DNA of 38,855 nt. Origin: Syntrophaceae bacterium UBA5761. Its GTDB lineage: Bacteria > Desulfobacterota > Syntrophia > Syntrophales > UBA4778. The DNA lies in the NCBI GenBank assembly GCA_002418885.1, contig DIEZ01000053.1, forward strand, positions 1 through 38,855, in the 5' to 3' direction. Numbering within the stretch: position 1 is the first letter of the stretch; each line of letters opens with the position of its first letter. Below are positions 8,277-16,733 of this stretch, piece by piece. The position numbers and the translations under genes were made by a program. The notes beneath the pieces were generated by a model. That model had not been told where the DNA came from. It did no database searches and was given only the letters and a program-made list of their open reading frames with translations.

Positions 8277-11200
8277 GTCCTGTTGCCCTCCACCGTCTCT
8301 TCGATTTCTCCCTCGATGTCGAGATAGGCATCACGGAGCCGCCGCTCCGTCTCTTCCGTCGCGTTCCACATGCCCCGTTGAATGGTCTCCAGCAGCTTGT
8401 CGATGATGTTCTGGAGCGCGTAAGGATTGACTTCCCGGAACCATTCCTGCATGGCGGGGTCGAGGGCGTATCTCTCGGCCACCCGTTCGTACATCCAGTC
8501 CTCCATGGTGTCGGCGGTGGCGTCCCAGCCGATGATGATGTCCATGACCGTGGAGATATCTCCCGCACCCTTGTAGCCGTGCCGTTTCATTCCTTCCAGC
8601 CACTTGGGGTTGATGAGGCGAGACCGCAGAATATGCTTTGTCTCTTCCTGCGTGGTCCGCACGACCACCCGGCGCGGGTCCGAGCTGTCCCCGGCGAGGG
8701 CCAGTGGCATTTCGCCCCGCACCGTTCCGGCGGCGGCGATCAATCCGCCGTAGTAGTTATAGAAATCGGTGCACGAATACAGATCATATTCACGGGAGTC
8801 TTCATTCGTGACGGTGACGTCCATCCGGGCAAGCAAGCGGCGAAAGACTTCCGGCCGCTGCTCGCCGTAGCTCCCGCGGCCGTATGCATGGGCCGAATAG
8901 CGGATATAGTTCTCTGCCAACTCCTCGCGGGTCCGCCATGTCTTCGATTCGATCAGTTCCTCGACTCCCGCTCCGTAGGTCCCCGGCGGGCAGCCGAAGA
9001 CACGCAATGTCGCCATCCGCCAGGCATCTTCCTCGGGAAGCCCCCCGGCGCGGTAGGTCGCCTGATCGGCGATCACATGGCGGCGGATGAAGTTGCTGTC
9101 CGGATCTTCCTGCAGGGCCGCGACCATGCGCACCGCCTCGTCGATCATATTGACGAGGTTGGGAAAGGCGTCCCGGAAGAATCCGGAGATGCGGGGCGTC
9201 ACATCGATGCGCGGGCGCCTCAGTTCCTTTGCCGGAATGATCTCCAGGCCGCTCACGATGCCGTTTGCCTTCCAGATGGGCCTCAGACCCAACAGATAGA
9301 GCACCTCCGCGATGTCGTCTCCCTTGGAGCGCATGGTGGGGCAGCCCCAGACGATGATGCCGATGTTTTCCGGATAGCGGCCCTCTTCTTTCTGGCAGCG
9401 TTCCAGCAAGGCATCACCCAGGGCCTTGCCCACTTCCCAGGCGGCCCTGCTGGGGATGGCCCGGGGATCAACGGAAAAGAAATTCCGTCCCGTGGGCAGG
9501 ATATCCGCCTGTCCCCTGGTAGGGGATCCTGAAGGCCCGGGCGGTACGAAACGCCCGCTCAAGGCGGCCATCGTCGCATCCATCTCGTCCCGTGTGCGAT
9601 ACACATTGGGTACGAGGGTATCCGCCACGTACCGGAGGACCATCGCGATCCTGGGGACGGAGCCGTTGAAATGGTTCCGCATAAGGGCTTCGATAGCGGC
9701 GATCTCATAGGAAGCGCTGGCATATGCGCTGATCAATGCGCCCGCCTTTTCGTGAATTTCAGCGATGATTTGCCCCCCCGTCTTTCCACTGAACCGCATG
9801 GTACCCCGATGGGCAACGAGATCATCATAGGAGTACCCCATGGCCGCCGCGATCTCTTCCCGCAGCGAGGGGATATCCCCGTTGTTAAGCCGGGTCAGTT
9901 GTACGATAAATTCCGCCAGACGCTCATCCTCGGGATGCTGCCCCAGGGTGTGGAGGCCGTCGTTGATCATGGTGTCGGCCAATTCCGAGAGATATGCGTG
10001 GAGGCGGGAAACGAAGCGTTCCCTGTCTTCCAGTGCTTCTTCTTCCGTGAGACCCAGGTCATAATGGAGATCGGCCTTTACGACCGACTCCCAGAGGAGG
10101 CCGACCGCGACCGGTACCTTTGCAGGGTCTTGCCTCACGGCGTCCGTATAGTCGGCTAAGGCCCGCTCCACATCGGTGAGGTCTTCGTAGAGGTCGGCAT
10201 TGGTAAACGCCGGCGTGAGGTGATCGATGATGCAAGAATAGGAACGACGCTTTGCCTGAGTTCCCTCGCCCGGATCGTTGATGATATAGGGATAGATGTT
10301 AGGCAGATCCATGATGGCCAGATCGGGATAACACGATTCGGATAGTCCCAAGGCCTTGCCCGGCAGCCATTCCAGAGACCCGTGCTTTCCCACGTGAATC
10401 ACCACATCCGCCTTGAACACGTTCCTGATCCACCGGTACTGAGCAAGGTAATGATGGGGCGGCGAGAGATGGAGGTCGTGCAGAATGGCATCGACGTTCT
10501 CTAGATATCCCCTGGGAGGCTGGATGGTGAGAAAAACATTACCGTTGACGAATCCCGCAAAGTGGAGCGTGTCCTCATGGACAAAGAGTTCGCCGGGCAC
10601 AGCGCCCCAGTTGGAAACCATCTTCTCCTGCACCTCGGGAGGCAGGGCCTCATGCCAAGGCAGGTACATGTCCCGTCCTGCCGATGCGCCCGACCGCTGT
10701 GCCATCTGGTCCGGCGTCAGCCAGCGGCGGTCGCAGGTCATCCGCTCCAGCATGGCGTCGGTCAACTCCCGGCTGTCTTTGTATAGATGGTCGATGTCAT
10801 AGCCCGCTTCGGCCATGACGTCGAGGAGCCTCTTGACGCTCTCAAAGGTGTCGAGGCCCGCCGCGCAGCCGATACGGTCGTTCCGTGGGGGATAGTGATG
10901 AAGGATGACAGCCACGCGCTTATCCTTGTTCGCGATGCGGCGCAGTCTTGCCCAATTCAAGGCCAGAGAGGCGAACTTTGCCGTCCGCTCCGGAATGGGC
11001 GCGAATCGGGAGAGGAGCGCTCCCGTGACGGGATCAACGGCATCTTCCTCACGGGTTGCGACAGGTATGGTAATTAGATTCCCGTCAAACTCGGGCTGAG
11101 CCGCCTGGAACGTAACGTCCATGACGCTCACACCCTGAAGGCTCTCCTTCCAAACTGCATAAGGAACGGAGGAAGTCATGGCTTGGAGGACGGGAACGTC

Positions 11201-12052
11201 GAGATTAGGCAATACGGGCGCGAACCCGGGGTTGGCCAGGGTCATGGACATCGGCATGACGCTCACCAACGCGTCGATGCGCGGCGTGCCGTCCGTGTTT
11301 TTGAAGTAGGTCTGCAGAACTTCGTCTGAGCCGCGATTGCCCAGCGACACATCTTTCAGGCGGGTGCTGAACACGGCCAGGGCGTTGGCCCCGAGCCCTT
11401 CTATTTCCCGGATAAGGGTATCCACATGGGCCGTATTCCCGTTGGCCCAGTAGGTCTGATGAAACCAGATGCCGATGGTCGGTCTGGTCTCGTCGATATG
11501 TTCCCTGCAGAAGGCATCTACGTCTCCGTTGTACGAATGGCGCGGGTGGTATATCCCCTCCTGGGGCACCGGCGCCGCCTGCGGAACGGCCGCATCCCTG
11601 CCTCGGCAACGGGCAGCGAGATATTCGAGGGCAGACTGAAGGTTCTCCGGTCCTCCATAGTTGAAGAGAAGACAGAGACCACGCCATGTCCCGTCCTCCA
11701 TGCCGTCCGAGTCATCCTGCGCGGCCAGCACGGCCTCTTCGTCTCCGCCGGTGGGTTGGATATGCAGATACGGAATGGGAAAGCCCTGCCTCCTGCGCTC
11801 CTTTATGGCTGCGATGAGCGGATCATAGGCGGGACAGGAGGGCTTGCCGCCGTGCAGGGTCAGGATAACCGCGTCCGCTTGGAGGGCGCCCTCCGTGAAA
11901 ATCTTTATCCTCGTCTGATCGAAAAGCTGGGTCTGGGTTCTCGCCGTAACCGCCAGTGATTCGCCCTTTTCGAGAATTTTTAAAACGGCCCGGTTCAGGG
12001 TGGGCAGTTCGGCGGCGGCGGCGCTGAAGTAATGGATCTTTATCGGTTTCAT
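8273..12052 (-). CDS. cobN: CobN/BchH-family large chelatase subunit
   Basis: 1259 aa, close to the usual length of CobN (about 1,250-1,450). Family landmarks in order are: 'GIWFHQTYWANGNTAHVDTL', 'HVGKHGSLEWLPGKALGLS', 'PYIINDPGEGTQAKRRSYSC', 'VWGCPTMRSKGDDIAEVLYL', 'RIDVTPRISGFFRDAFPNLV', 'VFGCPPGTYGAGVEELIES' and 'SCTDFYNYYGGL'. CobN inserts cobalt into hydrogenobyrinate a,c-diamide with ATP-driven partner subunits. CobN-like proteins such as HmuS of Bacteroidota haem operons occur in uptake clusters, where a role in metal removal has been considered. Here it lies in a B12-riboswitch uptake locus without ring-synthesis genes, so its substrate and direction are open. ATG at 12052 overlaps the radical-SAM stop by 4 bp and has AAGGAG upstream. 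Confidence 0.93.
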   Translation of the reverse strand: MKPIKIHYFSAAAAELPTLNRAVLKILEKGESLAVTARTQTQLFDQTRIKIFTEGALQADAVILTLHGGKPSCPAYDPLIAAIKERRRQGFPIPYLHIQPTGGDEEAVLAAQDDSDGMEDGTWRGLCLLFNYGGPENLQSALEYLAARCRGRDAAVPQAAPVPQEGIYHPRHSYNGDVDAFCREHIDETRPTIGIWFHQTYWANGNTAHVDTLIREIEGLGANALAVFSTRLKDVSLGNRGSDEVLQTYFKNTDGTPRIDALVSVMPMSMTLANPGFAPVLPNLDVPVLQAMTSSVPYAVWKESLQGVSVMDVTFQAAQPEFDGNLITIPVATREEDAVDPVTGALLSRFAPIPERTAKFASLALNWARLRRIANKDKRVAVILHHYPPRNDRIGCAAGLDTFESVKRLLDVMAEAGYDIDHLYKDSRELTDAMLERMTCDRRWLTPDQMAQRSGASAGRDMYLPWHEALPPEVQEKMVSNWGAVPGELFVHEDTLHFAGFVNGNVFLTIQPPRGYLENVDAILHDLHLSPPHHYLAQYRWIRNVFKADVVIHVGKHGSLEWLPGKALGLSESCYPDLAIMDLPNIYPYIINDPGEGTQAKRRSYSCIIDHLTPAFTNADLYEDLTDVERALADYTDAVRQDPAKVPVAVGLLWESVVKADLHYDLGLTEEEALEDRERFVSRLHAYLSELADTMINDGLHTLGQHPEDERLAEFIVQLTRLNNGDIPSLREEIAAAMGYSYDDLVAHRGTMRFSGKTGGQIIAEIHEKAGALISAYASASYEIAAIEALMRNHFNGSVPRIAMVLRYVADTLVPNVYRTRDEMDATMAALSGRFVPPGPSGSPTRGQADILPTGRNFFSVDPRAIPSRAAWEVGKALGDALLERCQKEEGRYPENIGIIVWGCPTMRSKGDDIAEVLYLLGLRPIWKANGIVSGLEIIPAKELRRPRIDVTPRISGFFRDAFPNLVNMIDEAVRMVAALQEDPDSNFIRRHVIADQATYRAGGLPEEDAWRMATLRVFGCPPGTYGAGVEELIESKTWRTREELAENYIRYSAHAYGRGSYGEQRPEVFRRLLARMDVTVTNEDSREYDLYSCTDFYNYYGGLIAAAGTVRGEMPLALAGDSSDPRRVVVRTTQEETKHILRSRLINPKWLEGMKRHGYKGAGDISTVMDIIIGWDATADTMEDWMYERVAERYALDPAMQEWFREVNPYALQNIIDKLLETIQRGMWNATEETERRLRDAYLDIEGEIEETVEGNRT

Positions 12053-13086
12053 GGGTTACTCCTTCGAGAATATTTCCCGGTGATGTTTTCCGCAATGGTC
12101 CGATAGATGGTGCACATTGCCGGGGGGACGATGCCGTTGTTGTAACGAAGACGGGAAGGACATTCACCGGGACAATGATTCTCAAGGGGGCAGGACGAAC
12201 AGTTTCCGTTCAGCTTGAATCCTTCATAACAGGTGTGCAACTTCGTCCAGTCGACCGCGTCAACCGTCCCCGCCGCCATCTCATGATCTCCGATTGTCTG
12301 TCCACAAGGGTATACTTGGCCGTTGGGATGGACGGCCATACTCTCACCCCTGCAGGCGTGACAGTATGGCCGAGCAGTTCCCTTTTCAGAAATGGCTCGA
12401 CGGACCACTTGCATTTCACGCCATTCGAAAGGAATATTGTGACAGCTTTTCATCTGTTCCAGAACCTCCATAAAATCCTGAATACCTGCATGGACAGCCT
12501 CAGGCGAGGGAAGAAGTTCAGGTTTTTTTTGAGCCCCGCCGCTCATCACCAGAGGATCAAATCCAATTCCCCGTATGTTGTCGAATCCGGACAGAGCAAA
12601 AACAAGATCGCGGAGACGACGAGCGTTGGCGGAAGAAAGAACCGTTGTGACCCGTACCGGCATGCGTTCTTTCTCGAACAACGACAAACTGCGAAAGGTC
12701 GCCCCGCTCATGCCGCGTAGGGCATCCTGCACGTCCGGTGGTCCGTCAAGACTGACGCCGATTGCGATGTTGTGCTGCCTGCAAAGCTCAATCATATCCC
12801 GCTCCCAGAGAGTGCCGTTTGTCTGCACGGCAAGTGTCGCCGGCCAACGCGCCTCTCTCACCGTGCGTCCCACAAACTCTATCATGCCCGGCTCCAGGGT
12901 CGGCTCTCCTCCGGCAAGCTGAACGTGAAACGGTAGACCGGATTGAGCAGCCAGAAAAAGCGCGGTACGCGCCACTTCTTTAGACATTACTGCATGGTCG
13001 TCCTCTCTTCTGTAGCAATACAGGCAACTCAGATTGCACGCCGTTGTCAGCCAAAGCACAAGGTAACGTACGGGAGGATAGTTCAT
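12049..13086 (-). CDS. Radical SAM protein with SPASM domain
   Basis: 345 aa. The radical SAM cluster motif CxxxCxxC is at C17, C21 and C24 ('CNLSCLYC'), followed by 'LAGGEPTLEPGM' and 'VQTNGTLW'. The C-terminal region is cysteine-rich ('YCHACRGESMAVHPNG', 'YPCGQTIG', 'CSSCPLENHCPGEC', 'PAMC'), the SPASM arrangement that binds auxiliary Fe-S clusters. Known SPASM-type enzymes modify peptides, mature sulfatases, or act on tetrapyrroles (NirJ, AhbC, AhbD). Because it is embedded between a nitrilase-fold gene and cobN, with 4-bp overlaps on both sides, a tetrapyrrole substrate is the more likely inference. No candidate small precursor peptide was seen next to it. The exact reaction cannot be assigned. 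Confidence 0.87.
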   Translation of the reverse strand: MNYPPVRYLVLWLTTACNLSCLYCYRREDDHAVMSKEVARTALFLAAQSGLPFHVQLAGGEPTLEPGMIEFVGRTVREARWPATLAVQTNGTLWERDMIELCRQHNIAIGVSLDGPPDVQDALRGMSGATFRSLSLFEKERMPVRVTTVLSSANARRLRDLVFALSGFDNIRGIGFDPLVMSGGAQKKPELLPSPEAVHAGIQDFMEVLEQMKSCHNIPFEWREMQVVRRAISEKGTARPYCHACRGESMAVHPNGQVYPCGQTIGDHEMAAGTVDAVDWTKLHTCYEGFKLNGNCSSCPLENHCPGECPSRLRYNNGIVPPAMCTIYRTIAENITGKYSRRSNP

Positions 13087-14567
13087 CGCCTGAGCAGCAC
13101 CTCCAAATCCACGCGGTCGAGAAATCGTTTCTTCCTGGTCCGGGCGGTATCGACGGACGCCGCACAGATACCGGGTTCCTGAAGCATGGTCTCACGCCAG
13201 CGCTCATGCCCCGCAGGGGGATCGCAGATCGTCGCCCCGTTGCGGCCCGCAACCACGACAACTGCCCGTTCAAGGCATTTGATCCCCAAAAGAAGACGTG
13301 AATCCCGGTCCAGGTCATCCACTTGGGAGACGATGATGTCGCATCCCTGCTTCGAGAGGGCCACTGCCGTCTCGGGATGGAGCAGAGCGGAACGTCTCGC
13401 CAAGGCGACCCGGGCACAGGCGAAATCGGCCATCAGAAAATCGTTCTCGGCTGCCATACGCGTTATGCGGCCCCCGGCAATGAAAACGGGAACCGAGATG
13501 CCGGTGGAGGAAGACACTTCCTCCGTGATGACGGCGACATCCGTTTTTCCTGAATAGATGGCGATATCTTCAAGGGGAAGGCATTCCCCGGCAGGGGGCA
13601 AAACCAGAAGCCCCTTTTCCCCCCGCATTGCCTGCATTCTGTCCATGACAGCTTCCTTGAAGGAAGACGCGCCGACGGGTATGAGGCATTGGATGTTCAT
13701 GGTTCCCGAGGCAGGAACACCCCATAAAGCCGGGTAATCGTCCAGTCCCGAGGCATCGAGGGCAATGGCGTTGTAGTCCCGCGGTCGGCGTGTGGCCGCG
13801 ATTTTGTCAAAAAAGTCCGAGGGAAAGCGATGGTCCTCAAGGGGATACTCTATATAGAAGACGCATGCGTTCGCGCTCGTCTCATCAAGAAGTACCCGGC
13901 CGTCAGGTGTAATCGCGTATGAAGGCGCAGATCGACAATCCATCTGGCGGTCGAGGCCGGTCCTGTTGGCGGCAATGAGCCCGATCCCGTTCTCCAGCGC
14001 CCGGGCGCGCCAGACTTCGCGCGGGTCAAGTCCGGAGGGCGGCCAGTTGGCGGAGACAATGAGCAGGCCAGCGCCATTAAGGGCATGGCTTCGGGGCAGA
14101 AGGCCATAGTATGTATCGGCGCAGATGAGCAGCCCTACCTTGCCCCACGTGGTATCGAACAAACTTGCTGCGGAGGGCTGTCCCGGGCACGACCACCGAC
14201 GTTCCGCGACATGTTTGCGGTGATGGGCCGCCAACTCACCTTGTGGCCCCAACATGACGAAGCTATTGTAGAAAATGCCGGTCTTGCCGTCGTACTCGGC
14301 GATGCCGGTGCCCACGTAGACCTTGTAATGGCGGGCCAGACGGGAGAGGGCTGTCACCGTTTCTCCGGTCAATTCCTCTGCATAAGGGGCGATTTCATGC
14401 ATCCCCTCAAAGCTGTAGCCGGAAAGGGCGAGCTCCGGCGCTATGATGATTTTCGCGCCTGTAGCGGCGGCCTCTTTAGCGTGTGCAAGGAGCGATGCCC
14501 TGTTTTCTCTTGGGGCGCTGTGCCGGACGTCGAGGTGTAAAATCCCTATCAGCAACTGTTCAGCCAC
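13083..14567 (-). CDS. Tandem nitrilase-fold carbon-nitrogen hydrolase
   Basis: 494 aa. The start is GTG at 14567, chosen because AAGGAGG lies 6 bases upstream; it overlaps the ATPase stop by 8 bp. The first domain (about 1-260) has the nitrilase triad: E45 in 'APELALSGY', K118 in 'HHRKHVAER' and C149 in 'LLICADTYYG', with 'ALENGIGLIAANRTG' after it. The second half (about 290-494) repeats the pattern in degenerate form, including 'GCDIIVSQVDDLDRDSRLLL' and 'CLERAVVVVAGRNG', without a clear triad. Such enzymes hydrolyse amides or nitriles, or transfer ammonia released from glutamine. In this locus, deamidation of corrinoid side-chain amides or glutaminase-like ammonia supply are plausible roles, but neither is shown by the sequence. 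Confidence 0.82.
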   Translation of the reverse strand: MAEQLLIGILHLDVRHSAPRENRASLLAHAKEAAATGAKIIIAPELALSGYSFEGMHEIAPYAEELTGETVTALSRLARHYKVYVGTGIAEYDGKTGIFYNSFVMLGPQGELAAHHRKHVAERRWSCPGQPSAASLFDTTWGKVGLLICADTYYGLLPRSHALNGAGLLIVSANWPPSGLDPREVWRARALENGIGLIAANRTGLDRQMDCRSAPSYAITPDGRVLLDETSANACVFYIEYPLEDHRFPSDFFDKIAATRRPRDYNAIALDASGLDDYPALWGVPASGTMNIQCLIPVGASSFKEAVMDRMQAMRGEKGLLVLPPAGECLPLEDIAIYSGKTDVAVITEEVSSSTGISVPVFIAGGRITRMAAENDFLMADFACARVALARRSALLHPETAVALSKQGCDIIVSQVDDLDRDSRLLLGIKCLERAVVVVAGRNGATICDPPAGHERWRETMLQEPGICAASVDTARTRKKRFLDRVDLEVLLRR

Positions 14568-15603
14568 GAAAAGCCTCCTTTTGTTCCTTATGGAGCCGTT
14601 CATTCAGGGCTCCAAGCATCTCTTCGATAGACGCGCAGCAGCATTCTTCCGCGTCGCCGACAATCCAGACTGGTCGCTCATTTTCCAGTATCACCTGCAC
14701 GGAGACGCCAACCGCCCCCTCGGGAAGCACGCGATATCCCGCCCGTTCCAGGGCCCGGTAGGTCCACATGGCTGGCGTTCCACCTCCATGGAGCGACACT
14801 GTGCCTTTTTCCCGGCCCACAACCACAAAGGCGCCGGATTCCTTATCGAAGGCGATGGCCCCGTCGGAGAAGGTCGCGGAAAAGGCATCATCCAGAACAA
14901 GATCTTCGGGGACGCCTTCCCGTAACGGTCCACCCGGGGGCAGCAGCCAAAGGCGGTCCGCCGAGCGCAGGGCAAGATCGAGATCGTGGGTGGAGAGGAG
15001 AACGGCCCGGCCGCTCTCGTGGGCGAGCCGTTTAAGCAGGCTCATCAACTCCACCCGGCGGGGGAGATCGAGGAAGGCCGTCGCCTCGTCGAGTATCATC
15101 ACCTGGGGCTCCTGCGCCAAAGCCCTGGCGATCTTCACTTTCTGCCTCTCCCCGTCGCTAAGCTCGCAGACCGGCCTGCCGGCAAGCGACTCAATCCCGA
15201 CATCCGTAATAGCCCGGCATACCGCTTCCTCATCCTCGCGTTGCAGCCGGCCCGTCCAGTTGGTATACGGATGGCGCCCCAGGGCCACGAAAGACAAGAC
15301 GGGCATCATGCCCACGGCGACGCGTTGCGTCAGAACCAGGCTCATCCGTTGCGCCAGCGCGCGCGCCGAAAGGTCATGCAGGGGCTTACCGGCGATGAAG
15401 ATCGTCCCCTCGATCGGCGCCTGCATTCCGGCAACAGTGCGGATGAGTGTCGATTTTCCTGCGCCGTTGGGTCCCAGCAGGCAGACGAACTGCCCCGCCG
15501 GAAGGGCGACGTCGATGCCTTCGGCAACGACGCAAACCGGGCGCCTGTGGTGCCGGTAGCCGATGGCAAGTCCTCTCGTCTCCAGGATCGGCTCTGCGGT
15601 CAT
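14560..15603 (-). CDS. btuD: BtuD/FecE-like ABC ATPase with C-terminal extension
   Basis: 347 aa. Importer ATPase of the iron-siderophore/vitamin B12 family: Walker A 'GPNGAGKST' (44-52), Q-loop region 'LVLTQRVAVGMM', 'VALGRHPYTNW', signature 'LSDGERQKV', Walker B 'VMILDEATAFLD' and H-loop 'LLSTHDLDLAL'. E. coli BtuD is about 250 aa. Here about 90 extra residues follow, starting near 'SLHGGGTPAMWTYRALERAGYRV' and containing a triple cysteine at 321-323 ('GDAEECCCAS'). The extension resembles C-terminal domains seen on some B12/iron importer ATPases and may be regulatory. The start overlaps the permease stop by 4 bp (ATGA). It should energise the BtuC-like permease for uptake from the periplasm. 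Symbol by family; the substrate is not proven. Confidence 0.88.
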   Translation of the reverse strand: MTAEPILETRGLAIGYRHHRRPVCVVAEGIDVALPAGQFVCLLGPNGAGKSTLIRTVAGMQAPIEGTIFIAGKPLHDLSARALAQRMSLVLTQRVAVGMMPVLSFVALGRHPYTNWTGRLQREDEEAVCRAITDVGIESLAGRPVCELSDGERQKVKIARALAQEPQVMILDEATAFLDLPRRVELMSLLKRLAHESGRAVLLSTHDLDLALRSADRLWLLPPGGPLREGVPEDLVLDDAFSATFSDGAIAFDKESGAFVVVGREKGTVSLHGGGTPAMWTYRALERAGYRVLPEGAVGVSVQVILENERPVWIVGDAEECCCASIEEMLGALNERLHKEQKEAFRG

Positions 15604-16709
15604 CCGTCCGCCTCCATCATGTGCCTGCGCCGCAGGATCAGGCCGATCACGACGGGCGCGCCGATCAGGGCGGTCACGGCATTCAGGGGAAGGGCCATCT
15701 GGGTGCCGGGCGCCTGAGAAATGAGATCGGCGAGGAGCGCCAGCGTCGCCCCGAGTATCATGACCGCGGGAACGAGCCGGCGATGTTCCGAGGTTTTGAG
15801 CAGGATCCGGGCCAGGTGAGGCACGGCGATACCGAGGAAACCGATCGGCCCGCAGTAAGCCGTAACGGCGCCCGCAAGCAGTGAAGCGCCACCGATGATC
15901 CAGGAACGCACGAGGCGCACGTTCACCCCCATGCTGCGCGCGTACCCGTCTCCGAGGAGCAGCGCGTCAAGGGGTTTTACAAGCGCGCAGGCCACCGCGA
16001 GGCCGACGACGACGACGGGCGCGAAGACACCCATCTGTTCCCAGGTGACGCTGCCGAAGGAGCCGAATGTCCAGGTGATATAGCTCTGCATCTGGTGCTC
16101 CAGGGAAAACTGCATCAGGACCTGAACGGCCGCGCCGGTGATGTATCCAAACATAAGACCGACGATCAGCAGGGTGAGATTGCTCTCCACCCGGCGCGCC
16201 ACACCCAAGACAATGCCGAGCACCGCAATTGCGCCGAGTATTGCGGACAGGACCAGGGAGATATTGCCGGCCAAGCCTGCCCGTTCCAGGAAGATGTTCC
16301 ACTTGAGCCCACCGGCAGCCATGACCACCAGGGCGACGCCGAGACCGGCGCCTGAGCTGATCCCAAGGACAAAAGGGTCCGCCAGAGGATTGCGGAAGAG
16401 GGTCTGCATCATGAGGCCCGCCATGCCGAGGGCAGCCCCGCCAAGCATGGCAGTCAACGCCTTGGGGAGCCGGAAGAGGAGCACGATCTGCCGCCAGTCT
16501 TCCGCTGCGTCAACCCGACCCAACAGTATCGCCACGACCGACTTCAGGGGAATCCAAACCGACCCAAGGGAAAGTTCCAGGGTGAAAGCCGCGGCCATCA
16601 CTAAAAACATGCCCCCCCACATGAAGGGAGCCGTGCGCGTCAAGAAATGCCGCGGAACCGTCCCCGGCAAGGCGGAAGGTGTCTGTATTTCGTTTTGAAC
16701 TTTTGTCAT
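15600..16709 (-). CDS. btuC: BtuC/FecCD-family ABC importer permease
   Basis: 369 aa, strongly hydrophobic, with roughly ten membrane segments. FecCD/BtuC landmarks are 'LFRLPKALTAMLGGAALGMAGLMMQTLFRNPLADPFVLGIS', quoted here only in part as 'RLPKALTAMLGGAALG' and 'RNPLADPFVLGISSGAG', then 'WTFGSFGSVTWEQM', 'GPIGFLGIAVPHLARIL' and 'GTQMALPLNAVTALIGAPV'. It forms the homodimeric channel that receives substrate from the BtuF-like protein and is driven by the adjacent ATPase. ATG at 16709 follows GAAGGA and lies 24 bp behind the NifK-like gene. The family carries vitamin B12, haem and Fe-siderophores; the riboswitch context favours a corrinoid. Confidence 0.92.
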   Translation of the reverse strand: MTKVQNEIQTPSALPGTVPRHFLTRTAPFMWGGMFLVMAAAFTLELSLGSVWIPLKSVVAILLGRVDAAEDWRQIVLLFRLPKALTAMLGGAALGMAGLMMQTLFRNPLADPFVLGISSGAGLGVALVVMAAGGLKWNIFLERAGLAGNISLVLSAILGAIAVLGIVLGVARRVESNLTLLIVGLMFGYITGAAVQVLMQFSLEHQMQSYITWTFGSFGSVTWEQMGVFAPVVVVGLAVACALVKPLDALLLGDGYARSMGVNVRLVRSWIIGGASLLAGAVTAYCGPIGFLGIAVPHLARILLKTSEHRRLVPAVMILGATLALLADLISQAPGTQMALPLNAVTALIGAPVVIGLILRRRHMMEADG

Positions 16710-16733
16710 GGAACGTCCTTCAGTAACCTCCTC

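Noticed and set aside
8378..9532. Long plus-strand reading frame (384 codons) opposite cobN
   Set aside because: Shadow frame in GC-rich coding DNA; no family resemblance, and the opposite frame is an unambiguous CobN.
5149..12052. Magnesium chelatase for (bacterio)chlorophyll
   Set aside because: The I and D subunits resemble BchI/BchD, but the large subunit and context are CobN/B12-type and no chlorophyll-specific genes are present.
14768..15717. Plus-strand reading frames opposite the BtuD-like gene
   Set aside because: Low-complexity Ser/Arg-rich translations typical of antisense frames; the minus-strand ATPase has all motifs.
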